Assembly (NCBI RefSeq): GCF_000429765.1
Contig: NZ_AUCM01000003.1
Location: 413,117 to 477,116 of the forward strand
Direction: 5' to 3'
DNA length: 64,000 bases
Origin: Gemmobacter nectariphilus DSM 15620
Lineage (GTDB): Bacteria; Pseudomonadota; Alphaproteobacteria; Rhodobacterales; Rhodobacteraceae
The translations under genes were made by a program, and so were the position numbers. The notes beneath the pieces were generated by a model. That model was not told the origin of the DNA. It searched no databases and was given only the letters and a program-made list of their open reading frames with translations. The number at the start of each line of letters is the position of its first letter. Position 1 is the stretch's first letter. Positions 1 through 9,069 of the stretch are shown here, piece after piece.

Positions 1-537
1 CCAGCCACTGCGGCCAAAGGCCAGCTTCCACAGCCCGATGCCGCGCCGGAATTTCAGCGGCAGGGGCAGCTCGTGCGGCTGGCTGGCGACGGGCGACAGG
101 GGCAGGGTGGCCAGATAGGCATGAAGATCGACCATGTCCTGCGGCGCCATCCCGCGATAGCTGTCCCAAGGGAAGGCGGGGTAGTAATGCTGCCCTTCGG
201 GCGAGACGCCCCGCATCACCGCATCGGCCAGCGCCGTCACCGACCAGCCGCCAATGCCTGCGACCGGATCGGGCGATATATTCGGCGCAAGGAAGGTGCC
301 GAACGGGGTTTCGAACCGCTGGCCCCCCGACAGCACCAGTTTGCCCTCGCCCTCGGCCCCTGGCGCCATGTGGCACGAGGCACAGCCGGCCGCCGTGAAC
401 ACCTGCTGGCCATGGTCCACAGACGGGTCCAGCCCGGCGAACAGGTCGGGGTCGATCTGGTTCGGACGCGTCAGCACCCAGAAGGCGGCACCGCCGACAA
501 GAAGGGCTCCGATCAGGAAATAGCGCAGGCGGGTCAA
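1..537 (-). CDS. c-type cytochrome, C-terminus cut by window edge
   Basis: An open frame of 179 codons runs off the left edge. It starts at TTG 537, preceded by GGAGG eight bases upstream; no ATG fits. The N-terminus is a membrane anchor or signal segment (about residues 4-23), so the protein should act in the periplasm or at its membrane face. A class I heme-binding motif CASCH lies at residues 52-56, and a later GWS...MRGVSPEG...YRGM region resembles the diheme cytochromes that accept electrons from dehydrogenases. Any second heme motif would lie beyond the edge. It follows hpt and a small membrane protein on the same strand. The electron donor is unknown. Confidence 0.75.
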   Translation of the reverse strand, partial: MTRLRYFLIGALLVGGAAFWVLTRPNQIDPDLFAGLDPSVDHGQQVFTAAGCASCHMAPGAEGEGKLVLSGGQRFETPFGTFLAPNISPDPVAGIGGWSVTALADAVMRGVSPEGQHYYPAFPWDSYRGMAPQDMVDLHAYLATLPLSPVASQPHELPLPLKFRRGIGLWKLAFGRSGW

Positions 538-636
538 GCTGCTGTCCTCCCAAGGCGCCGCGGCGCGGCCTGGATCACGCCCCTTGAACTGTGCCCCGAA
601 CCGCAAGGTCTGTCCAGCGTCCTGACCCGGCCCGGC

Positions 637-819
637 CTATGGTCGGATACGCGGCACGCCGCCCGAATTCGGGGTCAGCGCCTCGGGCCAGCCGAACAGC
701 CATTCGAACCCGGCGATGGCCAGGCACAGGGCGATCACCACGACCACCAGCACCACCTGCCGCACCGATGGCGGCCGGCGCACCCAGCGGGCCATGCGCA
801 GGAACCAGACCGGCCACAT
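637..819 (-). CDS. small single-pass membrane protein
   Basis: A 60-residue frame begins three bases after the hpt stop codon on the same strand, so it is probably co-transcribed and translationally coupled. It has a basic N-terminus (W, R-rich), one strong hydrophobic helix at about residues 21-44, and a short proline/glycine tail. No catalytic motif is visible and I do not recognise the family. The tight spacing between hpt and the cytochrome gene is the main argument that it is real. Confidence 0.5.
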   Translation of the reverse strand: MWPVWFLRMARWVRRPPSVRQVVLVVVVIALCLAIAGFEWLFGWPEALTPNSGGVPRIRP

Positions 820-822
820 GCG

Positions 823-1365
823 TCAGGACGGCAGGAAGCGCACCTTGCCGATGTAGGGCAGGTTGCGGTTGCGCTGTGCAAAGTCGATTCCATAGCCCAC
901 GACGAATTCGTCGGGGATCTCGAACCCGGTCCAGGTGGCCTTCATGTTCACCTCGCGCCGGCTGGGCTTGTCCAGCAGGGCGCAGATCTCCAGCCGCCGC
1001 GGCTCGCGCGAGAGCAGCAGGTTCTTGACATGATGCAGCGTAAAGCCGGTGTCGACGATATCCTCGACGACCAGCACGTCGCGGCCCGCGATCTCGCCGC
1101 GCAGGTCTTTGAGGATCCGCACCTCGCGGCTGGATTCCATGGCATTGCCATAGCTGGATGCCTCGAGGAAATCGACCTCGACGGGCAGGTCGATCTCGCG
1201 CACCAGATCGGCGATGAACACGAAGGATCCGCGCAGCAGGCCGACCACGACCAGCTTGTCGGTATCGTGGAAATGCGCGGTGATCTCGCGCGCCAGTTCC
1301 TCGACCCTGGCCGCAATGGCCTTGGCCGAGATCATCTGGTCGATCACATAAGGCTTTTGCGACAT
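823..1365 (-). CDS. hpt: hypoxanthine phosphoribosyltransferase
   Basis: This 180-residue protein converts hypoxanthine (and guanine) plus PRPP to the nucleotide in cytoplasmic purine salvage. The PRPP-binding motif VVEDIVDTG is at about residues 99-107, and an aspartate-containing SYGN loop lies near residues 71-74; size and layout are normal for the family. The ATG at 1365 was chosen because AAGGGG lies just upstream and the protein then begins MSQKPY; a longer frame to 1425 lacks such support. It heads a probable operon with the small membrane protein and cytochrome c. Confidence 0.93.
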   Translation of the reverse strand: MSQKPYVIDQMISAKAIAARVEELAREITAHFHDTDKLVVVGLLRGSFVFIADLVREIDLPVEVDFLEASSYGNAMESSREVRILKDLRGEIAGRDVLVVEDIVDTGFTLHHVKNLLLSREPRRLEICALLDKPSRREVNMKATWTGFEIPDEFVVGYGIDFAQRNRNLPYIGKVRFLPS

Positions 1366-1439
1366 GGCCGCCCCTTGATTTCCGTGCCTTCTTTCCCCCA
1401 TAGGGCAGGGCGCAGCCTTCCGCAACAGACCCGAGGCCG

Positions 1440-1892
1440 ATGCCCACCCATCACGAGACCCGCCGCCTGCCCTATACCGCCCGCCAGATGTATGATCTGG
1501 TGGCCGATGTCGCGCGGTATCCCGAATTCCTGCCCTGGAATGCCGCGGCCCGCATCCGCAGCCGCACCCCGCTGGAGGGTGGCCGCGAGAGGATGGAGGC
1601 CGATCTGATCATCAGCTTCAAGGTGTTCCGCGAACGCTTTGGCAGCCGCGTGGTGCTGGATCCGGGCGCGATGACGGTGGACACGGAATATCTGGACGGC
1701 CCGTTCAGGCACATGAAATCCACCTGGGCCTTTCGCGACCGCCCCGAGGGCGGCTGCGAGGTGGAATTCTTTGTCGATTTCGAATTCCGCAACGCGATCT
1801 TGCAAAAGGTGATCGGCGTCGTGTTCAACGAGGCGATGTTGCGCATCGTGCGCGCCTTCGAGGACCGGGCAAAGGTGCTTTACGGCGGCTGA
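1440..1892 (+). CDS. RatA/COQ10-type START-fold protein (coenzyme Q-binding)
   Basis: A 150-residue SRPBCC (START-like) protein. The opening [21 protein letters not shown] and the central [10 protein letters not shown] stretch match the family that includes yeast Coq10 and bacterial RatA. Coq10 binds ubiquinone and assists respiration; RatA in E. coli was described as a ribosome-association toxin, but in alphaproteobacteria a quinone chaperone role is more likely (inference). It is transcribed divergently from hpt, with about 75 bases between the start codons. Confidence 0.82.
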   Translation: MPTHHETRRLPYTARQMYDLVADVARYPEFLPWNAAARIRSRTPLEGGRERMEADLIISFKVFRERFGSRVVLDPGAMTVDTEYLDGPFRHMKSTWAFRDRPEGGCEVEFFVDFEFRNAILQKVIGVVFNEAMLRIVRAFEDRAKVLYGG

Positions 1893-1973
1893 CGTGATGG
1901 GCCGCCGCAGGCAAGCGCACCCGGCGCCCTGCCGCTGCTTGACGCGTGCCTTGCCCCGACGGGCGCGATCCGC

Positions 1974-3131
1974 CTAAAGGCGGATCACGCGCACCGTCTG
2001 GCCAACGGCAGACAGCGCGATTTCCCCCCGGCACAGGCGCAGCGCGTCCTGGCCGAACACCTCGGCCCGCCAGCCGCGCAGGGCCGGAACGTCACGTTCC
2101 CCCGCCGCGATGGCATCCAGATCCGAGGTCGGCGCGATCAGCTTGGCGGCAACGCCCGAGTCCTCGGATTTCGCCTTGAGCAGCACGCGCAGCAGATCGG
2201 CCAGCGCCGGGTTCACCTGCAACTGATCGCGGCTGGTGTCGGGGCGGGGCATGTCCTCGGGGCGCATCTCGGTGCCGGCCTTGACGGCGGCCAGGATGCC
2301 ATCGGCAATCTCGCCCTTGCGCGCCTCGCGCAGCAGAAGGCGGGCGCGGTTCAGCTCCTCGATCGTCGTGGGGCGGGTCGAGGCCAGTTCCAGCAGCGCA
2401 TCGTCCTTGAAGATGCGCGAGCGCGGGATGTTGCGGCTTTGGGCATAGGCCTCGCGAAAGCGGGCAAGTTCCTTGACCACGGCCAGAAAACGGCCTGAGG
2501 TCGTGCGCGTCTTGACCCGCATCCAGGCATCTTCCGGCGTGACGGTATAGGTCGCGGGATCGGTCAGCGTTGCCAGTTCTTCTTCGACCCAATGGGTGCG
2601 GCCGGTCTTTTTCAGCTGCGCCGAGAGGCTTTCGTAGATCTGCCGCAGATGGGTGACATCGGCCAGCGCATATTCGCTTTGCGCCTTGGTCAGCGGGCGG
2701 CGGGACCAGTCGGTGAAGCGGCTGGTCTTGTCCAGATCGGCGCGGGTGATCTTTTTCACCAGCGTCTCATAGCCGGCCTGCTCGCCAAAGCCGCAGACCA
2801 TGGCGGCGACCTGGGTGTCAAACAGGGGGGTCGGAAAGACGCCGCCTTCGACGAAGAAGATTTCCAGATCCTGCCGCGCGGCGTGGAACACCTTGACCGT
2901 CGCCTCGTGGCGCATCAGGTCATAAAGCGGCTCCAGCGACATGTCGGTCCCGACGATCGGGTCGACCAGAACCGCCAGCCCATCCTTGCCGGGCAGCGCC
3001 AGCTGGATCAGGCAGAGCTTGGCCCAATAGGTCCGCTCGCGCAGGAATTCGGTGTCTATGGTGACATAGGGTTGCGCCTTGGCCAATTCGCAGAACTCGG
3101 CAAGGGCTTCGGTCGTGGTGATGGTCTGCAT
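1974..3131 (-). CDS. rnd: ribonuclease D
   Basis: A 385-residue 3'-5' exoribonuclease of the DEDD family that trims tRNA precursors. The first catalytic pair is in TIDTEF (D26, E28), the DxxxxQ/D-type second block is in FDTQVAAM, and the YALADVTHL block carries the last acidic residue; an HRDC-like helical region follows. The ATG at 3131 gives the standard MQTI start; an upstream in-frame extension to 3182 has no ribosome site and is rejected. It lies downstream of the short MTHFR gene, separated by a dispersed repeat element. Confidence 0.93.
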   Translation of the reverse strand: MQTITTTEALAEFCELAKAQPYVTIDTEFLRERTYWAKLCLIQLALPGKDGLAVLVDPIVGTDMSLEPLYDLMRHEATVKVFHAARQDLEIFFVEGGVFPTPLFDTQVAAMVCGFGEQAGYETLVKKITRADLDKTSRFTDWSRRPLTKAQSEYALADVTHLRQIYESLSAQLKKTGRTHWVEEELATLTDPATYTVTPEDAWMRVKTRTTSGRFLAVVKELARFREAYAQSRNIPRSRIFKDDALLELASTRPTTIEELNRARLLLREARKGEIADGILAAVKAGTEMRPEDMPRPDTSRDQLQVNPALADLLRVLLKAKSEDSGVAAKLIAPTSDLDAIAAGERDVPALRGWRAEVFGQDALRLCRGEIALSAVGQTVRVIRL

Positions 3132-3237
3132 CTGTCCTCGTGGCGCGGGGATATCCCGCTTGGCCCGGCGGCTGGTTGTCAAGACTTAGACGGGTGCGGG
3201 ACAAATGAAAAGCCCGTGATCGGGGTGGCGGCGTCGC

Positions 3238-3310
3238 AGGGGGGCTGTCTGCCCCCCACCGATGCCGGTTGCACCGGCATCGCCCCCCGAGGGTATTTGG
3301 GGAAGGTGAA
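3238..3310 (+). repeat. dispersed intergenic element, copy 1
   Basis: Two GC hairpins (GGGGGGC-TGTCT-GCCCCCC and GATGCCGG-TTGCA-CCGGCATC) are followed by the core CCCCGAGGGTATTTGGGG and AAGGTGAA. The core ends 12 bases from the stop codon of the MTHFR-family gene on the opposite strand. Confidence 0.7.
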
Positions 3311-3321
3311 ACGGCAGACGC

Positions 3322-4173
3322 TCAGGCGCGGTGGCGGGCCGCCCAGGCGCAGGTCGCGGCAATGCCGCCAAGCGGGAAAAGGTGAACCCCGGCGATCCCG
3401 TGGCGCGGCTGGCTGGCGATGGTGTGCAGCATCGCGGTCGGTTCGTGGCGCTGCACAAGGCGGCGCAGGTCATAGGGGCGGCGCTTGAGCACCTGAAGGC
3501 TTGGCCCGATTCCGCAGGCCAGCGCATAGCGCATCAGCGTGCCCAGCCGGCCAGGCCCCGCGGCGCCCAGGCGGATCGGCAGGTCGATCCCGGCTGCCGC
3601 GATGCGGGCGGCCCAGTCCAGCACCGGCGCGGCGTCAAAGCAGAACTGGGTGACGATGGCCATCCGCGCATCGCTGCGATTGGCGAAGTCCTGTTTCAGG
3701 CGCAGCGCGGCCATGGCCGCGCGGTCCGATCCGTCGGGGTCAAGATCGCGGCTGCCTTCAGGGTGGCCGGCCACATGCAGATCGGTGAAGCCGTCGAACA
3801 GGCCGGTTTCCAGCAGTTGCATCGCGGCATGGAAATCGCCGCGCGGCCGGGCGATGCCGCCGCCCAGCACCAGCGCCTGCCGCACGCCGGCCTGATCGCG
3901 GTAGCGCGCCAGCCAGTCGGCCAGCGTCGTGCGGTCGGGGATCGAGCGGGCGGGGAAATGCGGCATCGGCTCGAACCCGTCGCGCCGCAGGCGGCTGGCG
4001 GTGGCCAGCATGTCCGCGATGGGCGTGCCGTCAATATGGGCAATACAGACCCGCGTGCCCTGAGGCAGCAGGGCGCGGAAATCGGCCACGGTGGCGGCGC
4101 TGCGCGGGGTCACTTCGATGGAAAAGCCATCCAGCAGGGCGGCAAGGGCAGGGGGTGGCAGATCGCGGGGCAT
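3322..4173 (-). CDS. methylenetetrahydrofolate reductase family protein (short form)
   Basis: A 283-residue TIM-barrel protein of the MTHFR superfamily. Family features seen are FSIEVTPR near the N-terminus (the E of the active-site strand), HIDGTP, a RQALVLGGG strand, and the VTQFCFDA segment typical of MetF. It should bind FAD and folate and interconvert methylene- and methyl-tetrahydrofolate. In this bacterial family such short homologues often support folate-linked demethylation rather than methionine synthesis, so I give no gene symbol. It is followed on the same strand by rnd. Confidence 0.82.
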   Translation of the reverse strand: MPRDLPPPALAALLDGFSIEVTPRSAATVADFRALLPQGTRVCIAHIDGTPIADMLATASRLRRDGFEPMPHFPARSIPDRTTLADWLARYRDQAGVRQALVLGGGIARPRGDFHAAMQLLETGLFDGFTDLHVAGHPEGSRDLDPDGSDRAAMAALRLKQDFANRSDARMAIVTQFCFDAAPVLDWAARIAAAGIDLPIRLGAAGPGRLGTLMRYALACGIGPSLQVLKRRPYDLRRLVQRHEPTAMLHTIASQPRHGIAGVHLFPLGGIAATCAWAARHRA

Positions 4174-4260
4174 GGCGCGTCTTGGCTTGGGGCGGGCGAT
4201 GTGCCCGCGATGAACAACCGGCCCTCCGCCCCCTTCGGAAGGACCGCACGGATCCCCCCG

Positions 4261-4998
4261 TCAGTCCTGTTCGCGGGCCTCGCGGTCCTGCCAGCGGCCA
4301 CGAAAGCCCTGGGCGATCACGAATTTCTCGGACGAATCCGACCGCGAGGCGGGTGGCTTGACGTTCGCCACCTTGGTGAAGTTGCGCTTCAAGGTTGCCT
4401 GCAATTCGTTTTCCGCCCCGCCGGCCAGAACCTTGGCGACGAAGGTGCCGCCCTCTTCCAGCACGTCAAAGGCGAATTCCGCCGCCGCCTCGCACAGCGC
4501 GATGATGCGCAGGTGATCGACCTGACGGTTGCCCGAGGCCGCGGCAGCCATGTCGGACATCACCACATCGGCCTTGCCGCCCAGCCAGCCCTTGACCAGA
4601 TCCTCGGCATCGTCGGCGAGGAAATCCAGCTGGTGCAGTTCCACCCCCGAGATCGGTTCCACCTCTTGCAGGTCGACGCCGATGATGCGGCCCACCGGCT
4701 TGCCCTTGCGTTCCCCCAGCGCGTTGATGCGCGGCACCGCCACCTGACACCAGCCGCCCGGCGCGCAACCCAGATCGACGACGCGGGCGCCGGGTTTGAG
4801 AAAGCCGTAGCGGTCGTCCAGTTCCATGATCTTGAAGGCGGCGCGGCCGCGAAAGCCCTCTTTCTTCGCCCGCTGGACATAGGGGTCGTTCAACTGCCGC
4901 TCCAGCCAGAGGGTGGAGGACAGCTTGCGCCCCTTGGCGGTCTTGACGCGGACGCGCAGATCGCGCTGGCCCCGGCCGGAAGTGTTTTTTTCGCTCAT
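4261..4998 (-). CDS. rlmE: 23S rRNA (uridine 2'-O) methyltransferase RlmE
   Basis: A 245-residue RrmJ/FtsJ protein that methylates U2552 of 23S rRNA late in large-subunit assembly. The SAM-binding motif DLGCAPGGW is at about residues 75-83. The catalytic K-D-K-E set is visible as K in AAFKIMEL, D in MSDMAA, K in VAKVLAGG and E in SSEKFV. A basic N-terminal tail of about 25 residues is normal for alphaproteobacteria. Its ATG overlaps the stop of the Ppx/GppA gene in an ATGA junction, so the two are translationally coupled. Confidence 0.95.
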   Translation of the reverse strand: MSEKNTSGRGQRDLRVRVKTAKGRKLSSTLWLERQLNDPYVQRAKKEGFRGRAAFKIMELDDRYGFLKPGARVVDLGCAPGGWCQVAVPRINALGERKGKPVGRIIGVDLQEVEPISGVELHQLDFLADDAEDLVKGWLGGKADVVMSDMAAAASGNRQVDHLRIIALCEAAAEFAFDVLEEGGTFVAKVLAGGAENELQATLKRNFTKVANVKPPASRSDSSEKFVIAQGFRGRWQDREAREQD

Positions 4999-6140
4999 TT
5001 GTACGGCCCGTCTCCAAGAACGCCATCGGCGCTCATCTGTGCGTAAAGCAGCCCCTCGCGCAGGCCGCGGTCGGCGACCGACAGGCGGTCGGTCGGCCAG
5101 CAGCGCATGAGAGCCTGAAGGATCGCGGCGCCCGACATGATCAGCGTATGCCGGTCGCGCCCGATGCGCGGATCGCTGCGCCGGCCCTCGGGGCCAAGCG
5201 AGAGATAATCCTGAATCACCGTGTCGATCTGCGCCGAGGTCATGGTCAGCCCGTCAACCTTGGTGCGGTCATAGCGGCGCAGGCCCAGAAAGCTGGCTGC
5301 GACCGTGGTGATGGTGCCCGAGGTGCCGATGATCTGGAACCCTTCGCGCGGGTTGTCGGAATTATAGGGCGAGAAATTCGCCAGCTGTTCCTCGAAATAC
5401 CAGCTCATCAGGGCAAAGCGGGCGGAATCGCTTTCGACATCGCTGAACTGCTCGCGCAGCGTCGCAACCCCAAGCGGGACCGAGATCCAGTCGACCACCC
5501 GCGCCTGCGGCCCTTCGCCATGGGTCTTGAAGCCGGCATGAAAGCGCATCAGCGCCTTGGGCCGGTCATGGGCAGGAACGCCGGTCAGATCCAGCCAGAC
5601 AAGTTCCGTCGATCCGCCGCCGATATCGACGACCAGCAGCTGTTCCGTGCGCGTCTGCACCAGCGGCGCACAAGAGACGACGGCCAGCCGCGCCTCTTCC
5701 TCGGGGGGGATGATTTCCAGCGAAAGACCGGTCTCGCGCCGGATCGCGCGCATGAAATCGCGCGAGTTGCTGGCACGCCGGCAGGCCTCGGTCGCGACAA
5801 GGCGCATCCGGTCGACGCCATGCACCTCCAGCTTCTTCTGGCAGATGCGCAGCGCCTGCACCGTGCGCCCCATCGAGGCGCGCGAGAGCCGGCCCGAGCT
5901 TTCCAGCCCGACCCCCAGCTGCACCGTCTTGGAGAAGCTGTCGACAACATGAAACTGACCGCCGCGCGGACGGGCGATCAGCATCCTGCAACTGTTGGTG
6001 CCGAGATCCAGCGCCGCATAGAGCGGCGCCGGGTCGGCGGTCTTGTGGGTGCCGGACGATTCGACCGGCCGGGCAGCACCCGCTGGTGCCGCCCGCTCAA
6101 GCGGGAACGCGTCCGCACCCTGGGGACGCTGGGGCGTCAT
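4995..6140 (-). CDS. Ppx/GppA family phosphatase
   Basis: A 381-residue exopolyphosphatase/guanosine pentaphosphatase. The ASKHA phosphate-binding motif [10 protein letters not shown] lies at about residues 43-52 and the second motif, [13 protein letters not shown], is present; EACRRASNS and GTSGTITT blocks complete the fold. It degrades polyphosphate or converts pppGpp to ppGpp; sequence alone does not decide which. The ATG at 6140 has GGAGGGCGGAA immediately upstream, which rules out a much longer frame to 6353. It is coupled to rlmE by a 4-base overlap. Confidence 0.92.
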   Translation of the reverse strand: MTPQRPQGADAFPLERAAPAGAARPVESSGTHKTADPAPLYAALDLGTNSCRMLIARPRGGQFHVVDSFSKTVQLGVGLESSGRLSRASMGRTVQALRICQKKLEVHGVDRMRLVATEACRRASNSRDFMRAIRRETGLSLEIIPPEEEARLAVVSCAPLVQTRTEQLLVVDIGGGSTELVWLDLTGVPAHDRPKALMRFHAGFKTHGEGPQARVVDWISVPLGVATLREQFSDVESDSARFALMSWYFEEQLANFSPYNSDNPREGFQIIGTSGTITTVAASFLGLRRYDRTKVDGLTMTSAQIDTVIQDYLSLGPEGRRSDPRIGRDRHTLIMSGAAILQALMRCWPTDRLSVADRGLREGLLYAQMSADGVLGDGPYK

Positions 6141-6393
6141 TTCCGCCCTCCGATATCTGGTTGAGACCAAAGTAACCCCCGGAACCCGCTGGCGCAAGGG
6201 CCGGTGCTGCGCGCATGTGTGCCGCCGGGCGCGGCGGGTGCGGCAAAGGGCGATGCGCGCCTTGCCACGGGGGCGGGTGCGCGTCTGCCGGGGGCCAGAG
6301 TCCGGGCGCAAAACACCGCTTGGGCCGCACCCTCGCGTTGCGCCAGCGCGCATGATGGGCTATGGCGCGCAGCAACCCGTGATGGAGAGCGCC

Positions 6394-7452
6394 ATGACCA
6401 GCACCAGCAGCACCGGACACAACGGCCTGACCTATGCCGATGCGGGTGTCGACATCGACGCCGGCAATGCACTGGTCGACCGCATCAAGCCGGCCGCCAA
6501 GCGCACGGCGCGTCCGGGCGTGATGGGGGGCCTGGGCGGTTTCGGGGCGCTGTTCGACCTCAAGGGTGCGGGCTACACCGATCCCGTTCTGGTCGCGGCA
6601 ACCGATGGCGTGGGCACCAAGCTGCGCATTGCGATCGACACCGGCAATGTCGACACGATCGGCATTGATCTGGTGGCAATGTGCGTCAACGATCTGGTCT
6701 GCCAAGGGGCGGAGCCGCTGTTCTTCCTGGACTATTTTGCCACCGGCAAGCTGGATGTCGATCAGGCGGCCCGCATCGTCGAGGGGATCGCCGCGGGCTG
6801 CGAGGCCAGTGGCTGCGCGCTGATCGGCGGCGAGACCGCCGAGATGCCGGGCATGTATCACAAGGGCGATTTCGACCTGGCCGGGTTCGCCGTTGGCGCC
6901 ATGGAACGCGGCACCGAACTGCCCGCAGGGGTGGCCGCGGGCGATGTGCTGCTGGGCCTTGGCTCGAACGGGGTGCATTCCAACGGCTACAGCTTCGTGC
7001 GCAAGGTGGTGGAACTGTCGGGCCTTGGCTGGGATGCGCCTTCGCCATTCTCGGACGGCATGCTGGGCGAGGCTCTGCTGGCGCCGACGCGGCTTTATGT
7101 CAAGCAGGCGCTGGCGGCGATCCGGGCAGGCGGGGTGCATGGGCTGGCGCATATCACCGGCGGCGGGCTGACGGAAAACCCGCCCCGCGTGCTGCCCGAA
7201 GGGCTGGCCTGCGCCATCGACCTTTCGGCCTGGGATCTGCCCCCGGTGTTTCGCTGGCTGGCGCAGACCGCGAACATGTCGGAACCCGAGTTGCTGAAAA
7301 CCTTCAACTGCGGCATCGGCATGATCCTTGTCGTGGCCGCTGATCGGGCCGACGATCTGGCTGCCCTGTTGTCCGGGATGGGCGAGACGGTCGCGCGCCT
7401 TGGCACCATCGTGCCGGGCGAAGGGGTGATCTATTCCGGCAAGCTGCTGTGA
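6394..7452 (+). CDS. purM: phosphoribosylformylglycinamidine cyclo-ligase
   Basis: A 352-residue AIR synthetase, fifth step of purine synthesis: it closes the imidazole ring of FGAM using ATP. Family blocks seen are [12 protein letters not shown] at the N-terminus, [17 protein letters not shown], the [12 protein letters not shown] metal/ATP site and AHITGGG. The ATG at 6394 is used because GGAG lies six bases upstream; an ATG at 6382 would overlap that site. It overlaps purN by four bases (GTGA), a coupled pair typical of proteobacteria. Confidence 0.95.
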   Translation: MTSTSSTGHNGLTYADAGVDIDAGNALVDRIKPAAKRTARPGVMGGLGGFGALFDLKGAGYTDPVLVAATDGVGTKLRIAIDTGNVDTIGIDLVAMCVNDLVCQGAEPLFFLDYFATGKLDVDQAARIVEGIAAGCEASGCALIGGETAEMPGMYHKGDFDLAGFAVGAMERGTELPAGVAAGDVLLGLGSNGVHSNGYSFVRKVVELSGLGWDAPSPFSDGMLGEALLAPTRLYVKQALAAIRAGGVHGLAHITGGGLTENPPRVLPEGLACAIDLSAWDLPPVFRWLAQTANMSEPELLKTFNCGIGMILVVAADRADDLAALLSGMGETVARLGTIVPGEGVIYSGKLL

Positions 7453-8036
7453 AACGGGTCGCCATCCTGATCTCGGGCGGCGGATCCAACATGGTCCGCC
7501 TGGTCGAGAGCATGACCGGCGATCACCCGGCGCGGGCGGTTCTGGTGGCCTCGAACGACCCGGCCGCCAGCGGGCTGGACAAGGCCCGCGCCATGGGCAT
7601 TCCGGTTGCCGCCGTCAGCCACCGCGATTTCAAGGGCGACCGGCCGGGATTCGAGGCCGCGCTCTTGCAGCATATCGAGGCGGCGCAGCCTGACATCTTG
7701 TGCCTTGCCGGCTTCATGCGGGTGCTGACACCCGAGTTCGTGCAGCGCTTCGAGGGGCGGCTTTTGAACATCCACCCCTCGCTGTTGCCGAAATACCCCG
7801 GCCTGCACACCCATCAGCGCGCGCTGGAGGCAGGCGACACCGAGGCCGGTTGCACGGTCCACGAGGTGACGGCGGTGCTGGACGATGGCCCGATCCTTGG
7901 ACAGGCGCGGGTGCCGGTGCTGGCGGGCGATACTGCCGAGACGCTGGCGGCCCGCGTGCTGGTCAAGGAACATCAGCTGTATCCGGCCGTTCTGCGCCGG
8001 TTCGCGGCGGGCGACCGGACCCCGGTGATCCTGTAA
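7449..8036 (+). CDS. purN: phosphoribosylglycinamide formyltransferase
   Basis: A 195-residue GAR transformylase that transfers the formyl group from 10-formyl-tetrahydrofolate. The N-terminal nucleotide site ISGGGSNM is at residues 8-15. The catalytic N and H are in the NIHPSLLPK block and the catalytic D in AVLDDGPIL. The start is GTG 7449 inside the purM stop (GTGA), giving translational coupling. Confidence 0.95.
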   Translation: MKRVAILISGGGSNMVRLVESMTGDHPARAVLVASNDPAASGLDKARAMGIPVAAVSHRDFKGDRPGFEAALLQHIEAAQPDILCLAGFMRVLTPEFVQRFEGRLLNIHPSLLPKYPGLHTHQRALEAGDTEAGCTVHEVTAVLDDGPILGQARVPVLAGDTAETLAARVLVKEHQLYPAVLRRFAAGDRTPVIL

Positions 8037-8096
8037 GGCGGCTTGCGGCCCCTGTCCTGGCGGCCTAGGCTCGGCCCGTTCACAGGAGGTGCTGCC

Positions 8097-8888
8097 ATGA
8101 CCCAGACCGAAACCGCGCTGGCCGATCTGCTGCGCAAGGGCGAAGCCGGGGGCGCGCGCATCGGGCTTGCGCTGTCGCTGGATGGCAAGATGCTGTTCGC
8201 CCACCGCGCGGACGAGCGGTTCATTTCCGCCAGCGTGGTCAAGATTGCCATCATGGCCGAGGTGTTCCGCGCGGCGGATGCCGGGGTCTTGCGGCTGGAT
8301 CAGCCGGTCACGGTGACGGCTGACATGATGGCGCCAGGCAGCGGCATCATGAACCATCTGGCGCCGGGATACACGCTGCAGCTGCGCGATGTGCTGTATC
8401 TGATGATGTCGATCAGCGACAATACGGCGACCAATATCCTGATCGACATGGCCGGCATGGACCGCATCAACGCGACCATGCAGGCGCTGGGGATGTCCGG
8501 CTCGGTGCTGGGGCGCAAGATGCGTGGTCGCCGGGCCATCGCGGGCGAGGCCGAGAACATCGCCGTTCCCGCCGATTATGATCGGCTGATCGGGGCCATC
8601 GTGAACGGCACCGCGGCCTCCGCCCCGGCCTGCGCCGAGATGATGGACCTGCTGCGCGGCCAGCAGAACGAACGCCGCCTGGCCCGGTTTCTGCCCAAGG
8701 GGGCGGATTGGGGGTCCAAGACCGGAACGGTCGAAGGCGTGGTGAACGACGCCGGTTTCCTGCGCACGGCCAAAGGGACGGCGGTGCTGAGCATGTTTAC
8801 CGAAGGGTTCGAGCGCATGGTCGATGCCGAGGCGGTGCTGGGCGATCTGGCGCAGGCTGCGTTCCGTCTGGCGTGTGTGCTGGACTGA
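8097..8888 (+). CDS. class A beta-lactamase-fold serine hydrolase, no signal peptide
   Basis: A 263-residue protein of the beta-lactamase2 (PF13354-like) family. All three penicillin-recognition motifs are present: SVVK at 46-49, SDN at 107-109 and a KTG in GSKTGTVEG. The omega loop reads GEAEN, which does not give the E-xxx-N spacing of true class A beta-lactamases. The ATG at 8097 has a perfect AGGAGG seven bases upstream, yet the N-terminus is polar with no signal peptide, so export is not evident. It follows purN by 60 bases. I infer a peptidase/esterase-like role rather than antibiotic resistance. Confidence 0.75.
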   Translation: MTQTETALADLLRKGEAGGARIGLALSLDGKMLFAHRADERFISASVVKIAIMAEVFRAADAGVLRLDQPVTVTADMMAPGSGIMNHLAPGYTLQLRDVLYLMMSISDNTATNILIDMAGMDRINATMQALGMSGSVLGRKMRGRRAIAGEAENIAVPADYDRLIGAIVNGTAASAPACAEMMDLLRGQQNERRLARFLPKGADWGSKTGTVEGVVNDAGFLRTAKGTAVLSMFTEGFERMVDAEAVLGDLAQAAFRLACVLD

Positions 8889-8933
8889 AAGCGGCGCAAG
8901 GGGGCCTTCCGGCTGGTCTGGGCGTTGGACGGA

Positions 8934-9009
8934 GAGGGGGCAGAGGGGCTGTCTGCCCCTCTTGGCCGTGCCGGCCAATTCACCCCGAGGATATTTTCGG
9001 ACAGATGAA
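8934..9009 (+). repeat. dispersed intergenic element, copy 2
   Basis: A GAGGGGC-TGTCT-GCCCCTC hairpin plus a GGCCG-TGC-CGGCC hairpin, then core CCCCGAGGATATTTTCGG and ACAGATGAA. It lies between convergent genes, pointing at the amidase stop codon 60 bases away. Confidence 0.7.
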
Positions 9010-9069
9010 ACACCGGGCCCGACAGCAAGTGGCGGCGGTCTCGGGCCCCGAGGGTTTATCGTCGCGCGG

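Noticed and set aside
73-1608. A 511-codon plus-strand open frame covering cytochrome c, hpt and the RatA-like gene
   Set aside because: It is antisense or out of frame to well-recognised genes, is rich in R, G, H and P as expected of high-GC shadow frames, and has no family match or ribosome site.
8097-8888. Antibiotic resistance beta-lactamase
   Set aside because: No signal peptide, no class A omega-loop glutamate spacing, and linkage to purMN argue for a housekeeping hydrolase.
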